Shown here piece by piece: positions 24,404 to 35,345 of a stretch of 64,000 nt of DNA (within the stretch, counting starts at the first letter, position 1; each line of letters opens with the position of its first letter). The notes beneath the pieces are model-generated. The model made no database searches. It worked only from the letters and a program-made list of their open reading frames with translations, and was not told the origin of the DNA. The translations under genes were made by a program, and so were the position numbers. The stretch is from Eriocheir sinensis (taxonomy: Eukaryota > Arthropoda > Malacostraca > Decapoda > Varunidae). The stretch lies in the NCBI RefSeq assembly GCF_024679095.1, contig NC_066535.1:5067274-5131273 (forward strand), read 5' to 3'.

Positions 24404-24446
<43 letters not shown>
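24117..24446. other. T-rich complex sequence and (CA)n
   Basis: No gene was recognised in 24117-24400. A perfect (CA)n occupies about 24404-24447. Confidence 0.65.
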
Positions 24447-24449
<3 letters not shown>

Positions 24450-24666
24450 TATTTTTAGTTATGAAGATTTTTATCTCTTCTTTTTCTTTCTTTATCCTTT
24501 CTTTCTTTTTTATTATCTATCTTTTTGATCTTTTATTTTTCCTTTTTCTTTCTTGTTTGTTTGTCTCTTTCTTTTATATGTACCTGTTTTTTTCTTTGTT
24601 TGTTTATTTTCTTCTCTTTTTTTCACTCAATATCTCTCACCCTCCACACACACACGTCCTCCTCCC

Positions 24667-24723
<57 letters not shown>
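24447..24723. repeat. T/CT-rich tract and (CA)n
   Basis: TTTCTTTC text to about 24640, then CACA with a CGTCCTCCTCC break, then (CA)n at 24669-24724. Confidence 0.85.
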
Positions 24724-24725
<2 letters not shown>

Positions 24726-25018
24726 TTCTCCCATACACACACTTCTCTCCTTTCTCTCCCTTCTCTCCCTCCCATCCCATCCCTCACACCACGCTCACCT
24801 CTCACCTTCACACACGTGCATCCCGGCGAGTGTGGCGACAGGTGAGTTTTTCAATTAGGGCCAAATGAGCAGAGGGAGGGGCTCTAATTACCGTCCGTCT
24901 ACCTGGCCTACACCATCACTTAAGCCCGCCCCTCCCCACCTGTCGCCGGCCCTGTTGGAATGTTAACGTAGAAACACTCCCCGCACCTGGCCCTTTAATA
25001 ACACGGAGCCATGGACGT
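24724..25018. other. C-rich complex sequence
   Basis: GTGGCGACAGGTGAGT at 24830-24845 resembles a splice donor, but no convincing exon lies before it. CACCTGGCC-type text recurs. No gene called. Confidence 0.4.
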
Positions 25019-25401
<383 letters not shown>

Positions 25402-25556
25402 CGTTTTTATTTATTTATTTATTTATTTATTTTTTTTACATCAGAGGACACGGTTCAAGGGCAATAAAAATAGTACAAAAAAAAGCCCGCTACTCATCGC
25501 TCCTGTAAAAGATAAAAGTAAAGAGTAGCCAAAAGAGAAGTCAATCTGATTTCTAA
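25402..25556 (-). mobile_element. A-tailed retroposon family R copy with (TAAA)n tail
   Basis: The sense strand is minus. It carries the family order TTGACTTCTCTTTTGGCTAC, AGCGATGAGTAGCGGGC, a T-run, GCCCTTGAACCGTGTCCTC, then an A-run and about seven TAAA units. The tail identifies it as a retroposon 3' end. The 5' extent is unclear and no coding region is visible. Confidence 0.8.
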
Positions 25557-26250
25557 ATAAATAGTAAGCAACCCTCTTAATGAATCTTTTTTTGCTCTGC
25601 TGCCTGTCTCTTCCATTATCTCGTTCTACAATTTGTCTCCTTCCAAGGCCTGCCTCGGAAAGACCTTGGGCCGCCTGTTTTGTTGTGCTCTCTGTCGTTT
25701 TTTCCCTCCTATTCATCTCTTGTTCCTATATTTTTTTTCTTGCCACTTCTTATGCGTCCCTGCACTTGTATTGGCTCCCCCCTTCCCCTGCCCCCTGCCG
25801 CCCCCTCCCTCCCCCTTCCAGCATTCTCCTCTACTTCCCTTATCGTTATCACTGTCATCAACATTAATATCAAGACCATTTTTCAGCATTCTTCCAGCAT
25901 AATGGTTTCCCTCCCTGTTGGTATTTTTTTTTTGTGTGTGTGTGTTGCTGAGGTTTTTGTGTTGTGTCCTGTCCCGTGTCCTGTCCCCCTTCCCACTCTC
26001 CCCACCACCTATCCTCGTCCCTCCTTGCCCTCAACCCCTCTCCTCCCTCCCGCCCCTTCTCGTCCCTTCTTTCGGCCGCTGAGGGAGTCCCGCCAATCAC
26101 TGTCACGTCAGCTCAAAAGGCTCATTATGATTGGCTGATAAGGACAACATGAGATTTTCCGTCCACTTACAACGCAGCACCTCGAGTGAAATGGTGTGGT
26201 GGTCATGGTTTGAACGTGTACTATAAACACACACAATGGCAAATAAATAG
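25557..26250. other. Complex and C-rich sequence
   Basis: 25780-25830 and 25965-26070 are C-rich. The 133-152 residue ORFs are Pro/Ser/Leu-rich without motifs. No gene recognised. Confidence 0.45.
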
Positions 26251-26574
26251 GCTTTCTTTCTTTCCTCCTCTCTTTCTTACTTCCTTTCTTTCTTCTTTTT
26301 TCGTTTCTTCCTTTCCTTCCTTCATTTTTCCTTTCTCTTTTGTCTTTCTTCCATTCTCTTTTAATTTTTTTCTTTCTCTTTTTCTTTCTTTCTTTCCCTT
26401 TTTCTCCACTCCTTTTCTCTACTCTCCCAAACCTTTGAAAACTTATATTCCTCTCCTTCATCTTTTCATTTGTACCTCCATTTATCCTTCCCTCCATTTT
26501 TCCTTCCATTCATATTTTGTACTTACCTCTGCTACAAGAACAATCTGCCATTTATCTTCCTCTCTTACCTACCG
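26251..26574. repeat. CTTT-rich pyrimidine tract
   Basis: TTTCTTTCTTTCC and CCTTCCTTC runs, then TCCATTT-rich text. It is part of a 268-residue artefact ORF. Confidence 0.7.
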
Positions 26575-26910
26575 AAATCGTCTCCTTCATTTTCTCTTCC
26601 CGTTACTCCTTTGGTCTTCCCTCATTCCGCTATCATTACGTATTTCAACACAAGAGTCATTTATAGGTTCCAGTCTCTCTTTCTTTCCTTCCTATTCCTA
26701 TTTATTTTCTTCACCTCTTCCTATCGCTCTTTTTGATTTTCCCTCATCCCGATATCACTTCGTATTTCAACCCAAGTCAAGTTCCAGTCTCTCTTCCTTT
26801 CCTTCCTATACCAAATTCTTTTCTTCACTTCCTCTTTCTATTGCTCTTTTTGGTCTTCTTTTCGCCACCAATTCGTATTTCAACCCAAGAGCCTTTAATA
26901 ACCTCAAGTC
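26575..26910. repeat. ~114-122 bp tandem repeat, about three copies
   Basis: CGTATTTCAACMCAAG recurs at about 26640, 26762 and 26876. GTTCCAGTCTCTCTTYC and ATYGCTCTTTTTG blocks recur within the units. Confidence 0.85.
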
Positions 26911-27100
26911 CTTACCGCCGCTGCTTCTGTTGTTTTCCACTGTACGGTATAGAGTTACAGGGGAGAGAGAGCCACAAAAAATACGCGCGTGAAACCGTTA
27001 ATGGAGAAAATTTTATGGAAGTGTCGATTGTGATCAGTAACGGCGTAAAAAGTGTTACCAAATACGGCGGAAAGCTTCAAGGTCGCCCCCCCCCTCCCCC

Positions 27101-27104
<4 letters not shown>
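26911..27104. other. Complex segment
   Basis: Ordinary composition, then CCCCCCCCTCCC just before the (TC)n. No gene recognised. Confidence 0.4.

Positions 27105-27161
<57 letters not shown>
27105..27161. repeat. (TC)n microsatellite
   Basis: A perfect TC tract of about 57 bp. Confidence 0.97.
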
Positions 27162-27162
<1 letters not shown>

Positions 27163-27535
27163 ACAATACCTGGTTCATTCATCGATCATTTCTTTCCTCC
27201 CTCTTCTCCTTCCTTCTTCGACCATTCTTTCTCTCCCTCTCCCTCCATTTGTCCTCTTTTCTTCTTCCTCTTTTGTACCGCAACAGGCGAAACAGGATCA
27301 CGTGCACCCAGAGGAGAGGGAGAGAAGGTGAGGGAGGGAGGAAGAGAAGGAGGAAGAGGGACAGACGGAAACGGGGGGAGAGAGGGAGGGAGGGAGGAGG
27401 TTGTACGATTATGGGTAAGGGGGGTTAGGGTCGCTTTAAATCCCCGAGCAGGTGTTCACAGAGGGTTTTTAAATAGGTTCGGGGGTTTAAAAAGTGAAAA
27501 AAAGAGAGATTAGGGGATTTAAATGAGTGAGTGAC

Positions 27536-27582
<47 letters not shown>
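27162..27582. repeat. CT-rich, GGGA-rich and (GT)n sequence
   Basis: 27180-27265 is CT-rich, 27310-27400 is GGGAGG-rich, and (GT)n lies at 27540-27582. The remainder is complex with no gene. Confidence 0.65.
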
Positions 27583-27584
<2 letters not shown>

Positions 27585-27968
27585 ATATCCGAGTAAGACG
27601 CCAATTTGATATACTTCCGCCAGTCAGTATTCTCTCTCTATCTGTGCTTTACCGTATATTTTGCAAATGAAAATGCAAACTCCTAAACACCACACACGCC
27701 ACTATAGATTAGCGGCAAAAAATAAGAAGAAAAAACAAGGCTGTCAGACATCCAACTGAATCTTTAGTGTCTACATCTATAACTGTCTATCCAATAAAGT
27801 ATCTCTATCAAGTAACATCTGTGCCACTATCAGTATATGTGTCATTTTTATATTCCTCTCTGTCTGTTTATCTGTCCGTCTATCTATCTCTCCAGCTATC
27901 TGTCTTTCTATCTTGCAAGGAATAATCGAGGTGTCACGTTTCGAAGCGACTCGGTAACGTAAGAAAGT

Positions 27969-27969
<1 letters not shown>
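27583..27969. other. AT-rich sequence with CTAT/CTGT patch
   Basis: Degenerate TCTATCTGTCTG repeats at about 27855-27915. No gene recognised. Confidence 0.55.
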
Positions 27970-28026
<57 letters not shown>

Positions 28027-28343
28027 CTTTAATTCATGTAACTTGACACTTTTCTTCTTTTCCTCCTCCTCCTCCTCCTCTCCCTCCCCCTCCCTCTCTC
28101 CCCTCGTGTTCCTCTCCCCACCTCCCTCCCTCCCTCCCTGCTTGTATCGGCCCACAGGAGAATTTAAATCACTATTCACTTCTTAGCCTGTAAGGAGATG
28201 CTGGGGGGGAAGGAAGGAGGGAGGGAGGGAGGGAATGAAGGGGAGGAAGGAGGGAGAGAGGGAGGAAAGGGAGAGTTCGTTGAGGGTCTGTTTGGGTGTC
28301 AAGACTTCCTTCAAATATAATCTTACAGAGGTAGGGGTAGTTT

Positions 28344-28347
<4 letters not shown>
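27970..28347. repeat. (GA)n, CTCC-rich and GGGA-rich tracts
   Basis: Perfect (GA)n at 27971-28022, TCCTCCTCC at 28061-28081, CCCTCCCTCCC near 28120-28140, and GGAAGGAGGGAGG near 28210-28270. Confidence 0.85.
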
Positions 28348-28409
<62 letters not shown>

Positions 28410-28562
28410 TCTTTTCGTCTTTATCTTCTTCCTTCCTTCCTTCTTTTCCTCTTTCTCTTTTTTTCTTCTCATTCTTGTTCTTGTTCTTCTTGTTCTTTGT
28501 TTTATCTTCCCACTTTTTCTTTTCACTTATTTTTACTCTCCTTTTCCTCTTCTTCCTCCCCA
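28348..28562. repeat. (TC)n then CTT/GTTCTT-rich tract
   Basis: A perfect (TC)n of about 60 bp (28347-28406), then TTCTTGTTCTTG and CTTCCTTCC text. Confidence 0.9.
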
Positions 28563-29060
28563 TCCTGCCTCTTCTTCATAACCTTGACAGAGGAACTTAA
28601 TCGCCGTGTAATCGCCTTTCCTCCTCGAAAACTACCAACTAAAGATTCAATATTCTTAAATGCAGCAGAAATATTTGTCTATGTTTTCCCAAAATTCCCA
28701 GTGATCAGTTACGAAAGAAACACGACAAAAGATATCACGATAACGGTTCACGATTGAGTTTCACACTTGTTCACAATGCCTGGCACACTGCACGGACAGT
28801 GAACTCACTGTTATCTTCGAGGGACGCCGCACCACTGTGCGGGGCAATAGCATTGAAGAGAAAATAATCCTACGCTAAGCCTGTTTCAAGTTGGACTAAA
28901 CAGTCAACGTCCACACTGGCAACTTAGCAAGTGGCAACTGAGTCAGACTCCTGAGTCCAGCAGCCGCGCTGTCACAGTCTGCGAACCCGTCCCATACACG
29001 ACCATTACACGTCCACCCAGGAGGTTAGAGTTAAGGAACAACGGCTGTTATTTCTAATGA
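28563..29060. other. Complex segment with three short palindromes
   Basis: Balanced composition. ACAGTGAACTCACTGT (28796-28811), CCGCACCACTGTGCGG (28827-28842) and GACTCCTGAGTC (28946-28957) are self-complementary around 2-4 nt. No frame is convincing. It could be a degraded transposon end, but this is inference. Confidence 0.45.
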
Positions 29061-29230
29061 TAAATTCTGATGTATTCGTCAGATTCTTCGCAAAATACGA
29101 ATATTTTTCCCTTATATTCGAATATCATTGAGAATACTTTGATTCCTATCAATAATTACTCGAATACGAATACACCCATATATAGTTTTCGAATGTATTC
29201 GAATACGAGTATCGAATACGAATACTCCAT
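29061..29230. repeat. TTCGAATAC palindromic repeat cluster
   Basis: TTCGAA-centred words (ATTCGAATA, TCGAATACGAATAC) recur at least five times, both direct and inverted, between 29094 and 29228. Confidence 0.85.
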
Positions 29231-29365
29231 CCCCGAGTCTCACACACACACACACACACACACACTTCCCCTATTACTCATCGCATGAAACTCATTGTAT
29301 TGTATTTTTGTGTATTTTCAGCCTTATGGCTGCCTACAAATGAATAAACCATTTATTATTATTAT

Positions 29366-29413
<48 letters not shown>
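29231..29413. repeat. (CA)n, (ATT)n and (CA)n microsatellites
   Basis: (CA)n at 29241-29266, ATT at 29354-29370 directly followed by (CA)n at 29371-29413. Confidence 0.92.
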
Positions 29414-29417
<4 letters not shown>

Positions 29418-29649
29418 CCACACACTCATCCACGTACGTACTATACGTTAAATATTTCTTACACGCTTACATGCGCACCTCCTCCTCCACTATTTACCTT
29501 CCCGTTTAGGCCTTAATTAGTGTGAGGCAGGTGATAGTGCGCACCTGGCCGGGGCCACGGATACCTTGACTAATTTAAGGGGGGAGGGGGAAGGAAGCGT
29601 TAACCTGCATTCTGAGACTTGGGAAGGGAGGAGGTGCAAGATGGCGATG
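29414..29649. other. Complex segment
   Basis: GTGCGCACCTGGCCGGGGCC text near 29537, then GGGGGAGGGGG. No gene recognised. Confidence 0.4.
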
Positions 29650-29960
29650 GGAGGAGAGATGAGGGAAGGTGAGGGAGGAGGCAGGTACGAGTGTAAGAGG
29701 TGAGGGAAAGTGTGAAGATAGGTGATAAGAAATAAGGGAAGAGACAACTAAAAGAGGTAAGGGATGTGGTAGGGGAGATGAGGGAAGGTGAGGGACGAGG
29801 CAGGTATATGTGGTGAGGGAGGGAAGTGTGAAGATAGGTGAGAGAAGAAGAGATAAGAGAAGAAGTAACTAAATGAGGTAACATATGTGTTAGGGAAGTT
29901 GAGGGGAGATAAGGGAAGAGACAACTAAGAGAGATAGGTAGGTGTAACGGCTGGTGAAGG
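29650..29960. repeat. ~119-bp purine-rich tandem repeat, about 2.5 copies
   Basis: GAGATGAGGGAAGGTGAGGG recurs at 29656 and 29775 (119 bp). GTGTGAAGATAGGTGA and RACAACTAARAGAG also recur. Confidence 0.88.
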
Positions 29961-30600
29961 AAAGAAGTAAATGAGGCAGGTAAGAAAGGTGAAATGAGAG
30001 GTGAAGGAAGGTATAGAAAGAGATACGTAAGAGAAGTAAGGTGATGGTGAGAGAGTGAAGGAAGATAAGCTCAGAATCAGATAAAATAAGTGATGCAGGG
30101 GTGAAGGAAGGGGAAGGAAGGCATACTGTGGAGGAGATTAATAAAATAAATTTGATGACGATGAGTTAAATATATTAGGATAGTGAAGAGGGATCAAGTG
30201 AGTGATGACTAGACGGGTGTGTACTGGCGATTATAGGAGGCAGGTAATGAAAAAGGAAGAGAGAAGAGGCTGTACTGAAAATGACTTATGACAGGTAACG
30301 GAGGAGGAGGGAAGGAAGAGAGAGGGAAAGGGACAGACAGGTAGGAAGAAGCCTGCGCACGTGTCCTTCTGTCCCAAATTAAAATGGAAGGTGTCCTCGT
30401 TAATTTCTATATAGTAGATCCTTTTTTTTCCTTTTTTTTTCTTCCCATTGATCTTTAAAAAATAATATAATGGTATCCCCAACGCCTTAAGGCCTTCTTT
30501 GTGCCCCTTTTAAGGCTACTTATTTCGATGGTGGTCAATGGAATTCTTTGGGCAGGTATGGTGGGTGGGTCTTGCTAAATCCTGCCCCTTCTTTATTTTT
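29961..30600. other. Purine-rich then complex sequence
   Basis: GAAGGAAGG patches to about 30340, then mixed sequence with T-runs near 30421-30440. A short near-palindromic GCCTTAAGGCC is at 30483-30493. No gene recognised. Confidence 0.5.
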
Positions 30601-31000
30601 TTTCTTATTTTTTTGTCTGTCTTGATGTCTGTGTGTTTCTATCTGTCTGTGTGCGTCTTTGTGTCTGCGATTGCCTTTCTGTCTGTCTGTCTGTTGTTGG
30701 CGAGTTGACTTGCTTGTCTGTCGGTTTGTATCTGTCAGTGTGTCTGCCCTCTCTATCTGTTCGTATGTCTGTTTCTCTGTGTCTGTCTATCTGTCTGTCC
30801 CTGTCTCACCTTCACCTCATCCCCACATTTTTATCTTCTCATCCCCGTTCTTTCCTCAGACTTTTTTTTTATGCCCGTCCGTGGCCAACTCTCCTCCATC
30901 CTCCCTCTCCTTCCTCCTCTTCCTCCTCCTCCTTCTCCTTTTCCTCCTCCTCCTTCTCTACCCATGCCGATAATGCCCCCCGACAGCTCCCCAGTTAAGG
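30601..31000. repeat. CTGT-rich then CTC-rich tract
   Basis: TCTGTCTGTCTG with variants at 30610-30810, then (TCC)n-like text at 30895-30960. Confidence 0.75.
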
Positions 31001-31119
31001 TCGGCATCCCAGCCACTCACAAGAAACGAATTTAATGCCGTATTCTCGGGCCGATATTGGCTGCGTCTCAGGCTCTTTATGGTAGGCGCCGGCGAGGGAT
31101 GGAAGGGGGAGGGGGGGGG

Positions 31120-31170
<51 letters not shown>
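31001..31170. repeat. Short complex segment, poly-G and (GA)n
   Basis: A G run of about nine lies near 31110, followed by (GA)n at 31122-31171. Confidence 0.88.
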
Positions 31171-31174
<4 letters not shown>

Positions 31175-31429
31175 TTCTAGTAGAATCTATCATACGTCAA
31201 GTAAAATCTATCGTAGTAGGAGTAGGAGGAGGAGGTTGAGGAGATGAAAGCCTAGTTGAAAAGGAGAAAAAGAGGTGAAAGGGAGCGATAAAAATAGACG
31301 AACTAAAGGAAGGAAGATCAGAAAGAAAGAGGAGGAGGAGGAGGAAGCTGATATAGAAGTGAAGAAGAGGAGAGGGAAGAGATGAAAGAAAAAGTGGAAA
31401 AAATAAGAAAGAGGTGAAGGAGGAGAAAG
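31171..31429. repeat. Purine tract, diverged relative of the 180-bp unit
   Basis: GAGGTGAAAGGGAGCGATAAAAA followed by AGATCAGAAAG parallels 32249-32325. Elsewhere GGAGGAGG and GAAAGAAA text. Confidence 0.55.
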
Positions 31430-31602
31430 AGAAGAATAAGGCGGAGGAAAAGGAAGGAGAGAAGCAAGCAAAGGATTTGAAAGAAAAGGAGAAGGGACAG
31501 GAAGGATAGGAGGAGGAGGAGGAGGAGGAGGAGGAGCTTGATTGAGGAGGCTTATAATACAGGAGGTTAGTGCTTGAAGTGAAAGAAGGAAAGGGGCGGA
31601 CT
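31430..31602 (+). repeat. Dispersed duplication D, copy 1
   Basis: Nearly identical to 34380-34547 in the same orientation, offset about 2945 bp. Shared text includes GCAAAGGATT, GAGAAGGGACAG, GAGCTTGATTGAGGAGG, CTTATAATACAGGAGG and AAAGGGGCGGACT. The GGA run is longer here. Confidence 0.95.
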
Positions 31603-31799
31603 GACTGATCGGCGGGGCGGCGGTGGTAGTGGTGGTGGTGGTGGTGGTGCGGGTCTGGTCAACGTTTTTTGGTGTTTATAGAAGTGAAAAAAAAAAAGAG
31701 GAGGGAAGGGGAAAAATGTGGGATCCTTATGGTGAACAGAGTGTGAAGTGAAGGGAGAAGGATTTATAAGGTGTAACGGCAGGCAGAGGGAGACAGACT

Positions 31800-31832
<33 letters not shown>

Positions 31833-31833
31833 G

Positions 31834-31875
<42 letters not shown>

Positions 31876-31876
31876 T
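31603..31876. repeat. GGT patch, spacer, (GACA)n-(GATA)n
   Basis: GGTGGTGG at about 31622-31648, (GACA)n at 31796-31832, and (GATA)n at 31833-31874. Confidence 0.88.
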
Positions 31877-32221
31877 ACAGACAGACAAACAGAAAGTAAG
31901 ATAGAGGAAGAAAGACAATAGAGGAAAGAAAGAAAGAAAGAAAAAAGAAAGAAAGAAAGAAATGAATGAATGACAGAATAAGGAAATTAAATATGTGTTA
32001 TGGAAGTAATGACTGAAGCGAAGTAGAGAAAAAATATCACAAGAAAATAATTATCAGTTAAGGGAAAAAAAAATATGAGTAGCTGAAGAACAGAAACAAA
32101 AAAACGTCCAAGGAAATTGATACAAAAAGGGGAATTTATATATCATAATGAGCATAGAAAATTTAAATCAAAATAGCAATAATAATAAATAAGTGGAAAG
32201 ATCGAAAACGAAGATTAGAGG
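31877..32221. other. A-rich sequence with GAAA patch
   Basis: AAAGAAAGAAAG near 31924-31962, then A-rich sequence with no gene. Confidence 0.6.
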
Positions 32222-32590
32222 GAAGAAGAAGGAAGGAGAGCGTAAAGGAGGTGAGAGGGAGCAGCAAAAATAATGTTGAAGCGGAAAAAGAAAACTAGTT
32301 AAAAAAGAGGAAACGAGGTCAGAAAGAGGAACGAGGGTGGAAGAAAAGCAGGAAGGAAAGGAGGAGGAGGAGGAGGAAAGAGGAGTGATCGGTCGAAAAA
32401 TGGCTAATAGAAGTAAGAAGAGCGTAAAAGAGGTGAGAGGAAGAAGAAAAGTAATGTTCAAAGGATAAAGAAAACTAGTTAAAAAAAGGAAACGAGGTCA
32501 GAAAGAGGAACGAGGGTGGAAGAAAAGCAGGAAGGAAAGGGAGAGGAGGAGGAGGAGGAGGAGGAGGAGGAGGAAGGATGAAAAAAAAAT
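32222..32590. repeat. 180-bp tandem duplication, two near-identical copies
   Basis: AAAACTAGTTAAAAAA lies at 32292 and 32472. Both copies share GAAACGAGGTCAGAAAGAGG, ACGAGGGTGGAAG and AAAGCAGGAAGGAAAGG, and differ mainly in GGA-run length at the end. Confidence 0.95.
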
Positions 32591-33227
32591 AACTTATAGA
32601 AGGAAGGCAACTTTTTAGCTTCACTCCATGGCCTCGTCGGGTCTCAGGGTGGGTGGGTGAGTGTCGCCTGCGTTTGTCTGCGGTTTGTGGTCGATCTGCC
32701 GCATTTATCGTCAGCTGAGACGTCGTAGTTTCTTTTCTCTTTTGTTCTTTCCCCTGTTATTGTTTCCTCTTTGTCTTTTGTTTCGCTTCTGTACCGCTGT
32801 TGAGAGGGAGGTGGCGTGTGTGTGATTGCGCATGGAGTTTTATCTTGTGAGCGATCTTTAAGCGTTCTTTTAGCAGCGTTCTCTTTCAGCGTTGCTCTTC
32901 GCAGACTTCGATGGCGGCGCGACCACCCGGGCGCCGCCACTGAGAGTACAGGATTATAGGCAGCGAGAACGAGTGGATTTATGAGCCATTTTTCTCCACG
33001 CTGAAAACTCGTAAATCCGAAACGTTGGCTCATGATGGCGTGTGTGTAAGGGGGGGGGGGAGTTACTGTGTGTGTGTGTGTGTGTGTGTGAGTAATAGCG
33101 CGTGTGTGTGTCCGTTTTTTCATGGTCATTCTTGCACTCCCTTCTTCGGCCTCAATGCACTTCGGTTCCTCTGGTGTTTTCCCTTCATTGGCGGCTAATT
33201 ACCTTTTCCGCTTTGGGCTCTCGGGAG
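32591..33227. other. Complex sequence with poly-G and (GT)n
   Basis: A G run at 33050-33060 and (GT)n at 33067-33090. The 161-residue minus ORF (32644-33129) has fairly mixed composition in its middle (FTSFQRGEKWLINPLVLAA) but begins in the GT repeat, and I do not recognise it. Confidence 0.4.
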
Positions 33228-33365
33228 GAAAATGAGGGACAATGGCGAGGACAATGCGACGCAAGGCCCTACAGAGGACGGCCGACGAGCGCACGGCCGA
33301 GGGGGAGCGGCGGCGATTGTTGGGCAGCGTCGGGCGGCACTCCGGTTTTCCCCCTCGGTAGATTT
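33228..33365. promoter_or_regulatory. CpG-dense island-like segment
   Basis: Roughly 20 CpG dinucleotides by eye in about 140 bp, far above the flanks. It could mark an undermethylated regulatory region or a coding edge. The 109-residue plus ORF from 33232 (MRDNGEDNATQGPTED) has mixed composition for about 45 residues and then becomes poly-Ser. No domain is recognised. Confidence 0.3.
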
Positions 33366-33800
33366 CAATGCCGCTGCCTCCTCCTCCTCCTCCTCCTCCT
33401 TCTCCTCCTCCTCCTCCTCCTCCTCCTTCTCCTCTCTCTCCATCTCTTTCCTCTTCTTCCCCGTCTTTCTTCTGCATCTGTTTCTATTCTACTTTTACTT
33501 TCTTTTAGCTTCCTTCTTAATGTTTTCTTTGTTATTCGCTTTCTCGTTTTTTTCTTGTTAATTCTTGTTTATATTTTTCTTTCTTCTCTTCCTCCTAATC
33601 TTTCCACGTCTTTCTCCTGCTCCTCTTTCTCTTCTTTCACTTTCTTTCAGGTTTCTTCTTCACGTTTTTTGTTCACTTTTTTCTCGTTTCTTTTCCATTT
33701 CTCGTTCATTTTCTTCCTTTTCTTTCTCCTACACTTCTTTTTCGTACTGTGGACCTCCTCGTTCTTCACTTACTTCTCATTTTCTGCACTTTATCATACC
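33366..33800. repeat. (TCC)n and T/CT-rich tract
   Basis: (TCC)n at about 33378-33432, then TTTCTTC-rich sequence. The 345-residue ORF crossing this region is a low-complexity artefact. Confidence 0.75.
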
Positions 33801-34379
33801 ATACTCTCCTTCCCTCCCTCTCTTCCTCTCTCCTTTCCTCCCTCCCACCCTCCCTCTCGCCCATCTCCAAAGACACGCCAACCTTCACCTGACACCTTCC
33901 TGAGTCCGTCATTGTTCCCCTCGTCGCCGCCTCCCACAGCGTCTCGTCGTGGCTCATATTTTAGAGACACTGTCAATCGCCGCGAGGGATCAGGAAGTAG
34001 GTGTTCCCTGGCGGCATTGTGGGGCGGTCAGGCGGGGACGTCAGCGTGGGAGAACCTCGTCTTAAGCTGCGTCCTGGTCTTAGATGGGATCCTGAAGCGC
34101 CCGTTGATTCCTATAATATTCAGGTTGATTGGAGTCTAAAGAGAGAGAGAGATTTTTGAATGAGGTTAATTCGGGGTTTTAGGGTTTATGCTCTTTTTTT
34201 TAGGTCTTAGTTCGGGATTTTAAAGTTTTTGTTGATAATTGGATTCGAGACTTTTCAATATTTTTCTTTCTTTTTGACATTTTTTTTTCAATGTATGTTC
34301 TTGGTGTTGCTTATAAGTCTAAAAGGTGTGTGTTTCCTTTTTAATTAGGGTCGCGGTAATGAGGATAAGCCTTGACGTA
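33801..34379. other. Complex sequence
   Basis: CT-rich to 33860, then GC-balanced (33880-34130), then T-rich. No recognised gene or RNA. Confidence 0.4.
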
Positions 34380-34547
34380 GAGAAGAATAAAGCGAAGGAA
34401 AAGGAAGGAGAGAGCCAAGCAAAGGATTAGAAAGAATAGGAGAAGGGACAGAAAGGATAGGAGGAGAAGGAGGAGGAGGAGCTTGATTGAGGAGGCTTAT
34501 AATACAGGAGGTTAGTGCTTGAAGTGAAAGAGGGAAAGGGGCGGACT
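34380..34547 (+). repeat. Dispersed duplication D, copy 2
   Basis: Second copy of 31430-31602 (see there). The identity ends abruptly after GGGGCGGACT on the right and near GAGAAGAATAA on the left, consistent with a defined block rather than a long segmental duplication. Confidence 0.95.
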
Positions 34548-34880
34548 TTGGAAGCTTATCTCTTGCCGCAAACCTTCTATACTTATCCCATCTTGGACTC
34601 CATTTTTTTAAGGCTCTTACCTCCTATTTTATTTCCTTCCTCATACCTCCCTTCTTTCACCTCCACCTTCCTCGTCCCATCCTTTATTCTTTTTTTTGCA
34701 AGGTCGTATCCTCCCTTCTACATGCCTTCCTTTCTTAACCATCCCTCTTTTAAACCACCGCTTTTACCGGCAGAGTCTTCTTCTTTTGCCATTCCTTTCT
34801 TCCCGTCCGCTACCAACCGCAGAAGAACGAATATTTTCATTTTCCCCTCATTATCTTCCCCTCTATATTCCTCCCTTCCC
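34548..34880. other. CT-rich sequence
   Basis: Pyrimidine-biased. Contains 72-143 residue artefact ORFs. Nothing recognised. Confidence 0.5.
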
Positions 34881-35050
34881 AATACCTTCGCTCTTTCCCC
34901 TCTTTCCTTCCTAATCCCTTCGTTCTTTTCCTTCTTCCCTTTCTAATCCCTTCGTTCTTTTCCTTCTTCCCTTTCTAATCCCCTCGTTCTTTCCCCTCTT
35001 CCCTTCCTATTTCCTTCGTTCCTTCCCCTTTTCTCCCGTCCTCCTCGTCC
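34881..35050. repeat. 32-bp minisatellite, about five copies
   Basis: CTAATCCCTTCGTTCTTTTC recurs at 34911 and 34943, with a variant at 34975: an exact 32-bp step. Diverged edge copies lie on both sides. Confidence 0.92.
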
Positions 35051-35345
35051 TCACCTCCCTTCAGCTAAAGTGATCCCAGACAGAGGGAGTTGTTTTATTC
35101 AGTATCCTCCCCTCTATATACTTTCCTTCCCAATCCTTCCGTTCTTTCCCCTTTTTCCTTCTTCGTCCTCTCGTACCTTCCGCTGCCGCTAAAATAATCC
35201 TATACACAGAGAGATGTCTTTTTCTTTCCAGCGTACCCCCTTCTAGACGCCTCCCTTCCTTATCTATTCCTTATTTCTCCTTCTCCCTTTCTCGTCGTCC
35301 CCTTGTTTCTTCCGCTGAAATAATCCCAGACAGGGCGAGCAGTGC
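35051..35345. repeat. ~121-126 bp degenerate tandem repeat, three copies
   Basis: ATAATCCCAGACAGRG-like text lies near 35070, 35196 and 35317. The units also share CTCCCTTCC and CTTCCGCT blocks. Confidence 0.75.

Noticed and set aside
24800..24845. Donor-like GACAGGTGAGT as an exon end
   Set aside because: No believable acceptor and no open, protein-like segment upstream; the region before it is CA and CT repeat.
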